DNA from: DAOTWA01 sp034435955
GTDB lineage: Bacteria > Chloroflexota > Anaerolineae > Anaerolineales > Anaerolineaceae
DNA: 64,000 nt
Direction of reading: 5' to 3'
Assembly: GCA_034435955.1 (NCBI GenBank)
Contig: DAOTWA010000059.1
Span: 1 to 64,000, forward strand
The translations under genes and the position numbers were made by a program. Below are positions 41,781 to 50,751 of this stretch, piece by piece; positions within the stretch are counted from its first letter, which is position 1; every line of letters begins with the position of its first letter. Under the pieces are notes generated by a model that ran no database searches, was not told where the DNA came from, and saw only the letters and a list, made by a program, of their open reading frames with translations.

Positions 41781-42683
41781 CTATCCGCTGCGGGCGCCGC
41801 GCCGCTCCTTCAGCCCGGTCATCTCTTCACTGATTTCCCACAGGCGCTTTGCGGCCTCCTGATCGTACGATTCGGGCGATGAAGGCACCGGCTTCTTGTT
41901 GACGAAGTATTTGCCGGTCATACCCTCCACTTCCGCCGAGGTTGCAAGATAGATGCTCGTTTCGGCGCCCTTTTGCGGGCTGGCGGCGAAGAGCTGAGAC
42001 AGGCGTATTACGAACCCGCTCATCCCCGGGTTGTTGTGCCCAAAGTTGCTGGCGATGAAACCGGGGTGCAGTGCGTTGACGGTGACGCCGCTGCCCTCCA
42101 GCCGGCGCGCCAGCTCGTAGGTAAACAGCAGGTTGGCCAGCTTGGACTGCCCATAAGCGGTCATTGCAAAGTAACCGTGCTGGAATTGCAGGTCGTCGAA
42201 GTGGATGCGCGCCCCATGGTGGGCGGCCGAAGATACGTTCACAATGCGGGCAGGTGCAGACGCCGCGATGAGATCCAGGAGCAGGTTTGTGACCATGAAA
42301 TAGCTCAAGTGGTTGAGCGCGAAGGTCATCTCGATCCCGTCGCGGCTGAGCACACGGCGGGCGAATATTGCCCCCACGTTGTTGATCAGCACGTCCAGGC
42401 GATCGTGACGCTGTCTGACTTCCTCCGCCATTTCAACAATTTTGGCCTGAATGGATAGGTCGGCGGGGATGAATTCAATGTGCTGATTTCCAGTCTCGCG
42501 CTTAATGCGCTCGCGCACTTCTGCGCCGCGGTCGGGCCGACGGCCAACCAGGATGACGGTTGCGCCCAATGCGGCCAGCCCGCGAGCAGTTTCTGCGCCA
42601 ATCCCGGCGGTGGCGCCGGTGACCAGACAAACCTTACCGGCCATGTCAATGCCCTCATGGCCGTTATTCGCATCCTTTGTCAT
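41781..42683 (-). CDS. Short-chain dehydrogenase/reductase (retinol dehydrogenase-like)
   Basis: A 300-residue classical SDR. Cofactor motif TGATAGIG (residues 21-28), NNVG (NNAG position), the Ser of VNVSSAAHHG and Tyr-x-x-x-Lys in AYGQSKLAN are all present. The LNHLSYFMVTNLLL and ALHPGFIASNFG segments resemble the retinol dehydrogenase/WW-oxidoreductase branch. An Arg after the first strand (GRRPDRG) suggests NADP(H). Substrate unknown. Same strand as the kinase gene but no evident functional link. Confidence 0.87.
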   Translation of the reverse strand: MTKDANNGHEGIDMAGKVCLVTGATAGIGAETARGLAALGATVILVGRRPDRGAEVRERIKRETGNQHIEFIPADLSIQAKIVEMAEEVRQRHDRLDVLINNVGAIFARRVLSRDGIEMTFALNHLSYFMVTNLLLDLIAASAPARIVNVSSAAHHGARIHFDDLQFQHGYFAMTAYGQSKLANLLFTYELARRLEGSGVTVNALHPGFIASNFGHNNPGMSGFVIRLSQLFAASPQKGAETSIYLATSAEVEGMTGKYFVNKKPVPSSPESYDQEAAKRLWEISEEMTGLKERRGARSG

Positions 42684-42913
42684 ACATCTTCACCTGTTTA
42701 GTCGATCTAAATCAGTTAACATTAAAACTCTCCGTCAGGCGCGCCACGAAAGTGGAATTTCTCTCCCATGGAAGGAGGCGGCCGAACGAAGAATGGGCGG
42801 CGCCAGAGGCGTCAGCCTCAATAGATCATAGTACAGAGGTCACAGGTTGTCAAATGGGGGAAGACAAACGGGTCGGCCACCGTAGCGCCCGTATGGCTGT
42901 CTGGTGAGACCGA

Positions 42914-43780
42914 TCAATCCGCCGCAAAGGGATCGGGATAAGCCATAAGGGCAGAGGCGAGGGCTGCCCCCAGACGCCGGGCGGCGGGTGGGATGCCTTC
43001 GCCGCTATCGGGTGGAAGGCGGAAAACCGGACGCACTTCGAGGTGCAGGGCGGCCATGCCGCGTTCCCCGGCGGCTTTCAAAGAAAAGGTGCCCAATGCG
43101 GGCACTTGCAGCCGGCCCGGTTGGCTGTGGCCGTCGGCGTGCAGCAGCATCGCCGCTCGCTGGCCAGGTGCAATTTGGGCGCCCAATGGATTGGGCCAGC
43201 CCAGGGCGCGAGCCAGTTCCCCGCCAAAGCGCAGCGGGCGGCCGTGTAGATTGCTGCCCGCGCTCACTTCCAGATCCAGACGGCGGGTGGCGGACATGCC
43301 GTGGCATTCGAAGAGCAGATCCGCCGATTCAGAGAACACCTCCCGGCAGTAAGGGCTTGCTGGATTTTTGTTGGGGTCTTCGGCCGTGGTATGGGCGACG
43401 ACGACCAATTTGGATGGAATGCCGGCATCGATCAGACGGCTGAAAACCACCAGGGCGTAAAGCGCGGAATTCTCGTCGGCTGGTCGGGGGCGTGTGCGCT
43501 CACAAATCTGATTCTGGCCGTAGCTGCTGTGATGAGGAACGCCCAGGACGGCCTGATAGGGCGGGCTGCCGAATCGCAACACGATTAGCAGGTCCCTTCC
43601 TGCCAGCCAGGCAGCGAGATCCTCGGCGGGATACTCTTCCCGCACAGACCAGAGCTGGTCTGAATGGATCACTGCGTAATTGATATAGCTAGCCGCTTTC
43701 ACGTTAATCCAAGCATAGCCGATACCTGGAGAAATGTCAAATTTACCATTTAAATAAAGATTTTCCAGGCGTCTAATCAT
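42914..43780 (-). CDS. Hypothetical protein, possibly N-formylglutamate amidohydrolase-like
   Basis: 288 residues, no signal peptide. Residues about 75-190 contain GVPHHSSYG, ADENSALYALVVFSRLIDAG, DPNKNPASPYCREVF and LLFECHGM, a spacing of His, Asp/Glu and Asn resembling the N-formylglutamate amidohydrolase/zinc carboxypeptidase-like group. The match is by eye and weak. The C-terminal part is rich in Gly/Leu/Arg. It is a single gene with no clear operon partners. If the family guess is right it would be a zinc-dependent amide hydrolase. Confidence 0.4.
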   Translation of the reverse strand: MIRRLENLYLNGKFDISPGIGYAWINVKAASYINYAVIHSDQLWSVREEYPAEDLAAWLAGRDLLIVLRFGSPPYQAVLGVPHHSSYGQNQICERTRPRPADENSALYALVVFSRLIDAGIPSKLVVVAHTTAEDPNKNPASPYCREVFSESADLLFECHGMSATRRLDLEVSAGSNLHGRPLRFGGELARALGWPNPLGAQIAPGQRAAMLLHADGHSQPGRLQVPALGTFSLKAAGERGMAALHLEVRPVFRLPPDSGEGIPPAARRLGAALASALMAYPDPFAAD

Positions 43781-44128
43781 TGTGGCTCATCCGGGCTTGA
43801 TCGGCCATGTTTCTTCCCTAAACCTGGGCTTTCGTCCGACTCCCGCTGCCATCCCGCCGGCGAGGGGATTGGGGCTGCGCTCGGCTCTGGCAGCCAGCGT
43901 TCGTTGTGACGCGCACCGCTTGACCTGCGAATCATGGAGTTATAAAATTACGGAGAACTGCATGCGCACAGTATTGTGTCTCGCGGATATTTCTCAGGGC
44001 GGCGGGAGAGCGAGCGAACTGTCCTGCCGGGCGCATTAAACAGGATGAACAGGCGGGAGGATCGTGGGCTGCAAGGGATGTTGCAGCGCTCCGGTTTGCT
44101 CATGATGAACCTGTGCTATACTGGTAAA
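43781..44128. other. Intergenic region before the MutL-like operon
   Basis: About 350 bases with only the promoter at 44117 as a supported site. A 25-codon frame (43962-44039) with a moderate ribosome-binding site is present but has no family support. Confidence 0.4.
44117..44122 (+). promoter_or_regulatory. Extended -10 box, probable leaderless promoter of the MutL-like operon
   Basis: TGC-TATACT (-10 hexamer 44117-44122) lies only six bases before ATG 44129, so transcription should start at or next to the start codon. The -35 region holds TTTGCT at a 16-bp distance. No ribosome-binding site is possible in the transcript. Confidence 0.6.
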
Positions 44129-44374
44129 ATGCAAACAAACCGCTCCTACTGGCCGGTTTGGGCTCAATGGTTGCGGCGTTGGAGATTGTCCGCTTTGGCG
44201 GCAGCCCTGCTAGAAGCGGCTGGGCCGCTGGCTTACTTCGGAGCGCAGGCGCTGTACGTCGGCCAGCCGTTCCTGAATTCGGCCGTGCCGGACTACCATT
44301 TGAAGGCCCTGGCTGAGATGTTCGAGGATGCGCAGGAACTAAAGGCGTTCGCAGCCTTCTTACGGGAGGAATGA
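44129..44374 (+). CDS. Small hypothetical protein heading the MutL-like operon
   Basis: An 81-residue protein from ATG 44129, chosen because a -10 box ends six bases upstream; longer in-frame starts precede the promoter. Residues 10-40 form an amphipathic to hydrophobic stretch (WLRRWRLSALAAALLEAAGPLAYFGAQAL), and the rest is helical and acidic (MFEDAQELKAFAAFL). It may be a membrane-associated subunit. No family recognised. The next gene starts four bases after its stop. Confidence 0.55.
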   Translation: MQTNRSYWPVWAQWLRRWRLSALAAALLEAAGPLAYFGAQALYVGQPFLNSAVPDYHLKALAEMFEDAQELKAFAAFLREE

Positions 44375-44378
44375 CCGC

Positions 44379-45128
44379 GTGGATTTATCAGGCATAGCCG
44401 GCTTGATCATCGTGATCGTCTTTGCGGGTCTGATGGTGTTTTTCGTCGTTTGGAATCGGAGATTCCCCCCGCGCGGAATGCGTCCCATACAAGCCATCCA
44501 CCGTCTGCGTCGCGCGATTGGCCTGGCCGTAGAAGATGGCTCGCGTTTGCACATATCGTTGGGCAGCGCCAGCCTGAACACCTACCAGAGCGCCTCGGCG
44601 CTGCTGGGCTTGAGTGTGTTGGGTCGTATCGCTGAGGCCAGTTCGATTAGCGACCGCCCTCCGGTCGCCACCAGCGGGGACGGCGCGCTGGCCGTGCTCA
44701 GCCAGGATACGCTGCGTTCAGCCTATGACAAGGTCAATGCGCTGGATCTTTACGACCCGACGCGCGGCAGGGTGACCGGGCTGACGCCATTCTCGTACGT
44801 CGCCGGCGCGCTGCCCGTATTTTCCGATGAGCAGATCTCGGCCAACGCCCTGGTGGGCAATTTCGGTCCAGAGCTGGCTTTGCTTCTGGATACAGCCGAC
44901 AAAGCGGGCGCCTTCACCCTGGCAGCCAGCGATTCCCTGACCGCCCAGGGCATTTTATTTGCGGCCGCCGAAGAGCCGCTGATTGGAGAGGAGCTGTTCG
45001 CCATCAGCGCCTACTTGGGAGCCGGAGCTTTTCATACCGCCAGCTTGCGGGTGCAGGATTACGCGCGCTGGGCGCTCATCGCCGGTCTGGTGCTGGGCTC
45101 CATCCTTAAACTGGTAGGTGTGCTGTGA
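44379..45128 (+). CDS. DUF6754-like membrane protein
   Basis: 249 residues from GTG 44379 (GGGAGGA upstream). An N-terminal membrane segment (IAGLIIVIVFAGLMVFFVVW) is followed by a soluble domain with RLHISLGSASLNTYQSASALLGL and GDGALAVLSQDTLRSAY, and then a C-terminal membrane segment (ALIAGLVLGSILKLVGVL). The pattern fits the uncharacterised DUF6754 family. It overlaps the next gene by four bases (GTGA). Function unknown. Confidence 0.6.
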   Translation: MDLSGIAGLIIVIVFAGLMVFFVVWNRRFPPRGMRPIQAIHRLRRAIGLAVEDGSRLHISLGSASLNTYQSASALLGLSVLGRIAEASSISDRPPVATSGDGALAVLSQDTLRSAYDKVNALDLYDPTRGRVTGLTPFSYVAGALPVFSDEQISANALVGNFGPELALLLDTADKAGAFTLAASDSLTAQGILFAAAEEPLIGEELFAISAYLGAGAFHTASLRVQDYARWALIAGLVLGSILKLVGVL

Positions 45129-45730
45129 GAGCGCCCGTCTCCGCCGCCATCGCCATCGGTGTGGGATTGGTCATTTTGCTGGGTTATTTCATCCCCGTAC
45201 CCACCCTGCAGAACGTCCGCACCACCCTGCTGGATTGGGCTGTGATCCTGGCGGCGGTGGCCGCCTGGGTGGGAGCCGCCAACCTGATTCTGGTGCATGT
45301 CAGCCGGGTGCGATCCCAGCATGAATCGGCGGCTTTCAGCCTGGTAGTGATCGTTGCCTTCGTCCTGACTGTGCTGGTGGGCGTCGTGCTGACGCCGGCG
45401 AACGCCCAATTTCAACATGTGGTCACTTCGATCCAGATGCCGGTCGAAGCCAGCCTGATGGCGATGCTGGCCTTTACCCTGGTTTATGCTGCCGTCAGGC
45501 TCCTGCGGCGAAGAGCCAACCTGCTCTCGATCCTCTTCATCGTAGCGGCGGTGATTTTCCTGATCCTGGACAGCGGATTGCTGCCGTTTGAGAATGTGCC
45601 TGTGCTGGTCTCTGGCCTGGTGCGGCTGCCGATCGCCGGCTCGCGCGGCATTCTCCTGGGCGTGGCGCTCGGCAGCCTGGCCACCGGGATTCGCATTCTG
45701 CTGGGCGCTGACCGCCCTTACAGCGGATGA
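45125..45730 (+). CDS. Polytopic membrane protein, unknown function
   Basis: 201 residues from GTG 45125, with about six membrane segments and little soluble sequence. The loop after helix 2 carries SRVRSQHES and the loop after helix 4 LLRRRANLL, both positively charged and probably cytoplasmic. No family recognised. Translationally coupled to the preceding gene and four bases before the zinc-ribbon gene, so it probably forms a membrane complex with them. Confidence 0.6.
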   Translation: MRAPVSAAIAIGVGLVILLGYFIPVPTLQNVRTTLLDWAVILAAVAAWVGAANLILVHVSRVRSQHESAAFSLVVIVAFVLTVLVGVVLTPANAQFQHVVTSIQMPVEASLMAMLAFTLVYAAVRLLRRRANLLSILFIVAAVIFLILDSGLLPFENVPVLVSGLVRLPIAGSRGILLGVALGSLATGIRILLGADRPYSG

Positions 45731-45733
45731 TCC

Positions 45734-48298
45734 ATGGCTGAGACGGTGCGTTGCCCCATGTGCGGTAAGCCCAACCCGGCGGAGCTGGAGGTTTGCCAGT
45801 TCTGTCAGGCGCGGCTGAAACCATTAATCATAAAACAACCGCCCGAGCTCGAAAAGCCCGCCGGACCGGTCGAACCCGCCGGACCAACCGAAGCCAACGA
45901 AGTGCCCGCGGGTGAGGGTGGCGAGGGCGGAGCAGACTGGCTGCAGGATTTGCGCGGCCAAAACCAAACGCCGGAAGAGCCCGCGGGTGAGGAAGAAACG
46001 CCGCCAAAAGAAGAGGGAAAGGAAACACCCGACTGGCTAGCGCGCGTCATCGCGCGGAAAAAAGCCGAATTGGGCGATAAACCACCGCTAGGCGAATTCG
46101 TCATCAAACCGCCAAAAGCGAGCGATGAGGATCTGAGCTGGTTGGACAGCATCCGTGGGCGCGAGGATCAGGGCGGTAAAGAAGCCGAGGCGCCGCAGCA
46201 CGAAGAGAGTGTGGATGAAGGCGACTGGCTGGCTGGCCTGCGAGAAGCGGAGCCAGGCGAACAATGGAAAGCGACCGCCCCCCTGCACCCTCGCTGGGAA
46301 GATCAACCAAAGGAGAAAGGCGCAGAGGAACCGGCCGAGGAGCTTCCCGCCCAAGAGCGGACGGAACCCGAGGAGCTGCCTGACCTCTCCAGCCTGCTGG
46401 CGGAAGGCGGCGAGGAAACAGCCGGAGAGCTTCCCTCTGAAGAACATGCCGAATCGGAAGAGCTGCCGGATCTTTCCAGCTTTCTCGCGGAGGGTACACC
46501 TCCGTCTGGCCAGCCTGAAGAGCCGGCTGCGGCTGGCCTGGAAGGGGCCGATTGGCTCGAGAGGATTCCCCAGCCGCCCCAGGAAAAGGGGCAACCTCAG
46601 GAAGAGGAACCTGCCCATGAGGAAGAATTACCCATTCCAAAGGGCGGCGAGGTTGGTGAAAGCTCCATTGCCAAGGTTCCGGATTGGCTGGAAGAGGTTG
46701 CTGGCTTAGGTTTGGAGGGAGAAACCGGTGAGGCGGTCGGCGAAGGCGCTCCACCCGGCGGCGAGGGCACCGGTTGGGCGCCGGATTGGCTGGCAAGCAG
46801 CGTGTTCAGCGGCGTGGAAAGCGGGGCGGCCGAAACCGAAGAGGAAAAAGAGGGCGGAGCCGAAGAAGGCGAAGAACTCCCTTCCCTGGAACAAGGCGAG
46901 ATACCCGAATGGCTGCAGCGCGTGCGCGCACAGAAAGCCGCCGACATGGTCGAACCCGAACCGTCGCCCTTCCTGGAAGAAGCCGAAATAACCCCTCCGG
47001 AAGAAGAGAAGATCGAGGAGAGGGCGGGCGCCGAAGTCCCCGACTGGCTGGCGCAGGTCAAGCCGGCGGAGGAGACGCACGAAGAAGCGGCCGAAGGCGA
47101 GTCGCCGCCATCCGAGGGCGAGCAGGAGGTGCCCCTCGCGCCCGCCGAGCTGCCGAGCTGGGTGCAGGCCATGCGCCCGATCGAAACCGCGGCACCGAGC
47201 CAGCCGGTGGGCGAAGAGGCGGATCGTTGGGTCGAGAAGGCCGGCCCGCTGGCGGGGCTTCAAGGCATCCTCCCCGCCGAATCCCTGGGGGAGATTTCCA
47301 AGCCGCCGCTCTTCTCGGTCAGGTTGCAGGTCAGCGAGCAGCAGCGTGTGCAGGCCTCCCTGTTGGAGAATTTGCTCGCCAGCGAGGCCGTGCCTCAACA
47401 GCCGCGCCCCGAAGCGATAAGAGCGGTCCCCCAACGCGTTTTGCGGGCGGTGATTGCCGTACTGCTTCTGGTGGCGGTGATCGCGCCGGTCGTCACCGGG
47501 ATACAGATTGCCCCCCTACCGCAACTCTTTCCTCCCGAGACGGTTGCCCTGCGGGATATGATCGCCGCTCTGCCGGCAGATGCGCCTGTCCTGGTGGCAG
47601 CGGATTTTCAACCTGCCCTGGCGGGTGAGATACGGACGGCCGCAGCGGGTGTGTTGGATCAGCTCATGGCCCATGGGGCGCGTTTGGCGCTGATCTCCAC
47701 CCAACCCAGCGGTTCCGCGCTGATGCAGGCCATGTTGGACGATCTGCTCAACAACCGCCCTGATTTCCAGGCGCTTTACAGGGAGCAGGGCGGGTTGGTC
47801 AACCTGGGCTATCTGCCCGGCGGTGCAGCCGGACTGGCGGATTTCGCTGCGTTTCCGCAGTTGGCGGCTCCCTGCGCTCTGGATGCCGTAACCCTGTGCC
47901 GCCCGGCGTGGGATACTCCGGCATTGCAAGGCGTCACCTCGTTGAGCGGTTTCAGCCTCGTCATTCTGATCACGGACAACTCCGACCTCGGCCGCGCCTG
48001 GATTGAGCAGATTGGGCCGAAGTTGGGCGCGACGCCGTTGGGTGTGATCGCCAGCGCCCAGGCTGCCCCGCTGCTGCTCCCGTACTATGACTCAGGCCAG
48101 GTGAAAGGAATGGTAGCCGGTATCAACGGCGGGGCCGCTTTCGAAGAGGTCGTTCAGGTTGCCGGCGCGGCCAGGACCCAGTGGGATCCCTTCCAGGCGG
48201 GTTTGATTGCGGCCATTGCGTTGATCCTCATCGGTGGTTTGGTGAATGTGATCCTGATCCTCCTGGCGCAGCAGCGCGCGAAAAGAGAGGCAAACTGA
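45734..48298 (+). CDS. Zinc-ribbon, acidic DWL-repeat membrane protein
   Basis: 854 residues. A zinc ribbon opens the protein (Cys7, Cys10, Cys21, Cys24 in CPMC...CQFC). Residues about 35-500 are very acidic and Pro/Gly-rich and contain ten copies of a short motif, mostly (P/A/G)-(D/E/S)-W-(L/V), at about residues 69, 101, 136, 165, 274, 318, 352, 393, 438 and 476, each usually followed by a helix-like stretch. A block ELPDLSS-x-LAEG is also repeated twice. A membrane segment (AVIAVLLLVAVIAPVVTGI, near residue 580), an external domain, and a second membrane segment near the C-terminus follow. It looks like a multivalent cytoplasmic docking platform. Function unknown. Confidence 0.65.
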   Translation: MAETVRCPMCGKPNPAELEVCQFCQARLKPLIIKQPPELEKPAGPVEPAGPTEANEVPAGEGGEGGADWLQDLRGQNQTPEEPAGEEETPPKEEGKETPDWLARVIARKKAELGDKPPLGEFVIKPPKASDEDLSWLDSIRGREDQGGKEAEAPQHEESVDEGDWLAGLREAEPGEQWKATAPLHPRWEDQPKEKGAEEPAEELPAQERTEPEELPDLSSLLAEGGEETAGELPSEEHAESEELPDLSSFLAEGTPPSGQPEEPAAAGLEGADWLERIPQPPQEKGQPQEEEPAHEEELPIPKGGEVGESSIAKVPDWLEEVAGLGLEGETGEAVGEGAPPGGEGTGWAPDWLASSVFSGVESGAAETEEEKEGGAEEGEELPSLEQGEIPEWLQRVRAQKAADMVEPEPSPFLEEAEITPPEEEKIEERAGAEVPDWLAQVKPAEETHEEAAEGESPPSEGEQEVPLAPAELPSWVQAMRPIETAAPSQPVGEEADRWVEKAGPLAGLQGILPAESLGEISKPPLFSVRLQVSEQQRVQASLLENLLASEAVPQQPRPEAIRAVPQRVLRAVIAVLLLVAVIAPVVTGIQIAPLPQLFPPETVALRDMIAALPADAPVLVAADFQPALAGEIRTAAAGVLDQLMAHGARLALISTQPSGSALMQAMLDDLLNNRPDFQALYREQGGLVNLGYLPGGAAGLADFAAFPQLAAPCALDAVTLCRPAWDTPALQGVTSLSGFSLVILITDNSDLGRAWIEQIGPKLGATPLGVIASAQAAPLLLPYYDSGQVKGMVAGINGGAAFEEVVQVAGAARTQWDPFQAGLIAAIALILIGGLVNVILILLAQQRAKREAN

Positions 48299-48990
48299 TG
48301 ACCCTCTCTGATCTGATATGGGCCCTGGTGAGCTTCGTCCTGACCGTGCTGGTCTTTTCTTACCTGTTGGGCGACAATCCCTTCCTGCGTTTCGCCAGCT
48401 CGGTTTTCGTCGGGGCTGCCGCCGGTTATGTGGTGGTGGTCGCTCTGGACCAGGTGCTGTGGCCGAAACTGTTTGAACCGCTGATCTTCGGGAGCATATC
48501 GAACGAGCAGAGGATCTTGCTGCTCGTCCCCTTGGTGCTGGGCATCCTGTTGTTGTTCAAGCTCTTCCCCCGGCTGACGCGGCTGGGCAATGGCTCGATG
48601 GCCTATCTTGTTGGTTCCGGCGCCGCGGTGATCATCGGCGGCGCACTGCTGGGCACGCTCTTCCCCCAGTCGGCTGCGACGATCAACCTGTTCGATCTGG
48701 GAGCGGCCGAGAGCAGGGGCGCCTCGCCCGCCGGCCAATTAATCGAAGGTTTGTACGTGCTGGTGGGGGTATCTGCCACACTGGTCTATTTTTACTTCGG
48801 CGCGCGTGGTAAAACCGAACAGGAAATCCAAAGGCCGCCGTGGATCTCGGTCGTATCGGACGTGGGCGGCATCTTTCTTGCAATCACTCTGGGCGCGCTA
48901 TTCGCCGGTGTCTACGTGGCAGCGCTGACCGCGCTTGTCGAGCGCGTCCAATTCCTGTGGAATACGATTCTGGCGCTCTTCATCCGGTAG
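48298..48990 (+). CDS. Polytopic membrane protein, unknown function
   Basis: 230 residues from ATG 48298, whose first base is the last base of the previous stop codon; the frame is open upstream but that part is a shadow. About six membrane segments. The segment LFDLGAAESRGASPAGQLI lies in a soluble loop and the fifth helix is followed by ARGKTEQEIQRPPW. No family recognised. The overlap with the zinc-ribbon gene and the six-base gap to the ATPase gene indicate one operon. Confidence 0.6.
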   Translation: MTLSDLIWALVSFVLTVLVFSYLLGDNPFLRFASSVFVGAAAGYVVVVALDQVLWPKLFEPLIFGSISNEQRILLLVPLVLGILLLFKLFPRLTRLGNGSMAYLVGSGAAVIIGGALLGTLFPQSAATINLFDLGAAESRGASPAGQLIEGLYVLVGVSATLVYFYFGARGKTEQEIQRPPWISVVSDVGGIFLAITLGALFAGVYVAALTALVERVQFLWNTILALFIR

Positions 48991-48996
48991 ACTGGT

Positions 48997-50751
48997 ATGA
49001 CCATCTCCCTCGTTGATGCTGAGACGTTGCTGGCGGTCGATATCGGGGCGGTGAACACCCGGGCTTTCCTCTTTGATGTGGCCGAGGGTCAGTACCGCTT
49101 CGTGGCGGTCGGGATGGCGCCAACGACAGCCAGCGCGCCGTATAAAGATGTCTACGAAGGTGTGCGCCTGGCGGTCGAACGCCTGCAGGAGATCACCGGC
49201 CGTACGCTGCTCGGCGAAGACGAACAGTTGATCGTCCCCGCCCTGCCTGATGGGTCCGGCGCGGATGCGCTTGCCCTGACCCTCTCCGCTGGACCGCCAC
49301 TTCACGCGGTGGCCATCGGTCTGCTGGATGACGTGTCCCTGGAGAGCGCCCGGCACCTGTTGGATGCAACGTATGCCAGCGTGGCCGAGGCCGTCGGCTT
49401 GAACGATCGCCGTCGCGCCGATGCGCAGATCGATGCGATCCTGCGCGTGCGTCCAGATCTGATCGTGGTGGCGGGCGGCACCGATGGGGGCGCAACGCGC
49501 TCCATCATTAAGTTGCTGGAGATCGTCGGCCTGGCCGCTTATCTGCTCCCGCCCGAACGCAAACCCGAGGTGCTCTTCGCGGGTAACGCGGCGATGGAGG
49601 CGAAGGTCAGATCCACCCTGGAAAATCTGGCTACGGTGCACACTGCAGCCAACATTCGCCCAGCCTTTGATCTGGAGGATCTTGGGCCGGCTCAGGTCGC
49701 CGCACGAGAAATCTACACCCGCGTGCGCACCCGCCAGCTTGGGGGTTTGCAAATGCTCGCCGCGCACTCCGGCGGTCGCCTGATGCCCACCTGCGATGCT
49801 TTTGGACGTATGATCCGCTTCATCAGCCAGCTCTACGATCCTGCGAAAGGGGTCTTGGGCGTGGATCTGGGCGCCAGCTCAACGACGCTGGCGGCGGGGT
49901 TTGCCGGCCGCCTGACGATGAGCGTGCTTCATCCCTTTGGAATCGGTGAAGGGCTGCGCGGGGTGATCAAAGAGGTGCCGATAGCGGAGATCAGTCGCTG
50001 GCTGCCGATGCACGTCAGCGACGATGTGGTGTTGGATTACGCCATGCATAAATCGCTCTACCCGGCGAGTCTCCCTGTTACGTTGGAGGACCTGGCCATC
50101 GAGCAGGCCCTGGCCCGCGAAGTGATCCGCCTGGCGTCGAAATGGAGTGCGCGCAATAACGGCAGAGATGTATTCTTCCCCGAAGGCGGGCTGGCCAAAA
50201 TCTGCGAGCCGATCATCGCCTCCGGGGCGGTCCTCGCCCAGGCGCCAACCGTGGGTCAGAGCCTGATCATGCTGCTGGACGGGCTACAGCCCATCGGTAT
50301 TACCACCTTCGTCCTCGACCAGAACGGCCTCACCGCAGCGCTCGGTGCGACCGCCGAACTCAACGCTCTCCTGCCGGTGCAGATCCTCGAAACCGGCGCC
50401 TACCTCAACCTGGGTACGGTCATCTCGCCGGTCAGCCCGGCGCACTACGGCACGCCGATCCTGCGAATGAAGGTAACCCACGAAAGCGGCGAGGAAAATC
50501 GCATCGAAGTGCGTCAGGGCACCCTGGGAGTCGTCCCGTTGCCGGTCGGTCACAAAGCCAAGCTCACGCTTGAGCCACTGCATCGCACAGATGTAGGCTT
50601 TGGGCGGGCGGGAAAGGGCGGCACCGTACGGGTGGTCGGCGGGGCGCTGGGCCTGGTGGTGGATGCGCGTGGGCGTCCTATCCAGCTTCCGGCCGATGCT
50701 TCCCGCCGGCGGGAGATGATCAAGAAATGGCAATGGGCCCTGGGTGGATGA
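48997..50751 (+). CDS. MutL-family (glutamate mutase L-like) ASKHA ATPase
   Basis: 584 residues. The protein belongs to the MutL family found beside adenosylcobalamin-dependent glutamate mutase: an actin-like phosphate-1 loop AVDIGAVNTRAFLFD at residues 13-27, DLIVVAGGTDGGATRSIIK near residue 155, and a second nucleotide loop GVDLGASSTTLAAGF near residue 287. Members are thought to be chaperone-like ATPases for the mutase, but no mutase subunit is here. Instead the gene is flanked by membrane proteins, so a different, membrane-related job is likely. The C-terminal part is rich in strands (GTLGVVPLPVGHKAKLTLEP). Confidence 0.8.
   Translation: MTISLVDAETLLAVDIGAVNTRAFLFDVAEGQYRFVAVGMAPTTASAPYKDVYEGVRLAVERLQEITGRTLLGEDEQLIVPALPDGSGADALALTLSAGPPLHAVAIGLLDDVSLESARHLLDATYASVAEAVGLNDRRRADAQIDAILRVRPDLIVVAGGTDGGATRSIIKLLEIVGLAAYLLPPERKPEVLFAGNAAMEAKVRSTLENLATVHTAANIRPAFDLEDLGPAQVAAREIYTRVRTRQLGGLQMLAAHSGGRLMPTCDAFGRMIRFISQLYDPAKGVLGVDLGASSTTLAAGFAGRLTMSVLHPFGIGEGLRGVIKEVPIAEISRWLPMHVSDDVVLDYAMHKSLYPASLPVTLEDLAIEQALAREVIRLASKWSARNNGRDVFFPEGGLAKICEPIIASGAVLAQAPTVGQSLIMLLDGLQPIGITTFVLDQNGLTAALGATAELNALLPVQILETGAYLNLGTVISPVSPAHYGTPILRMKVTHESGEENRIEVRQGTLGVVPLPVGHKAKLTLEPLHRTDVGFGRAGKGGTVRVVGGALGLVVDARGRPIQLPADASRRREMIKKWQWALGG

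Noticed and set aside
43962..44039. 25-codon frame with CGGAGAA upstream before the MutL-like operon
   Set aside because: No family similarity or conserved composition; too short to support from sequence alone.
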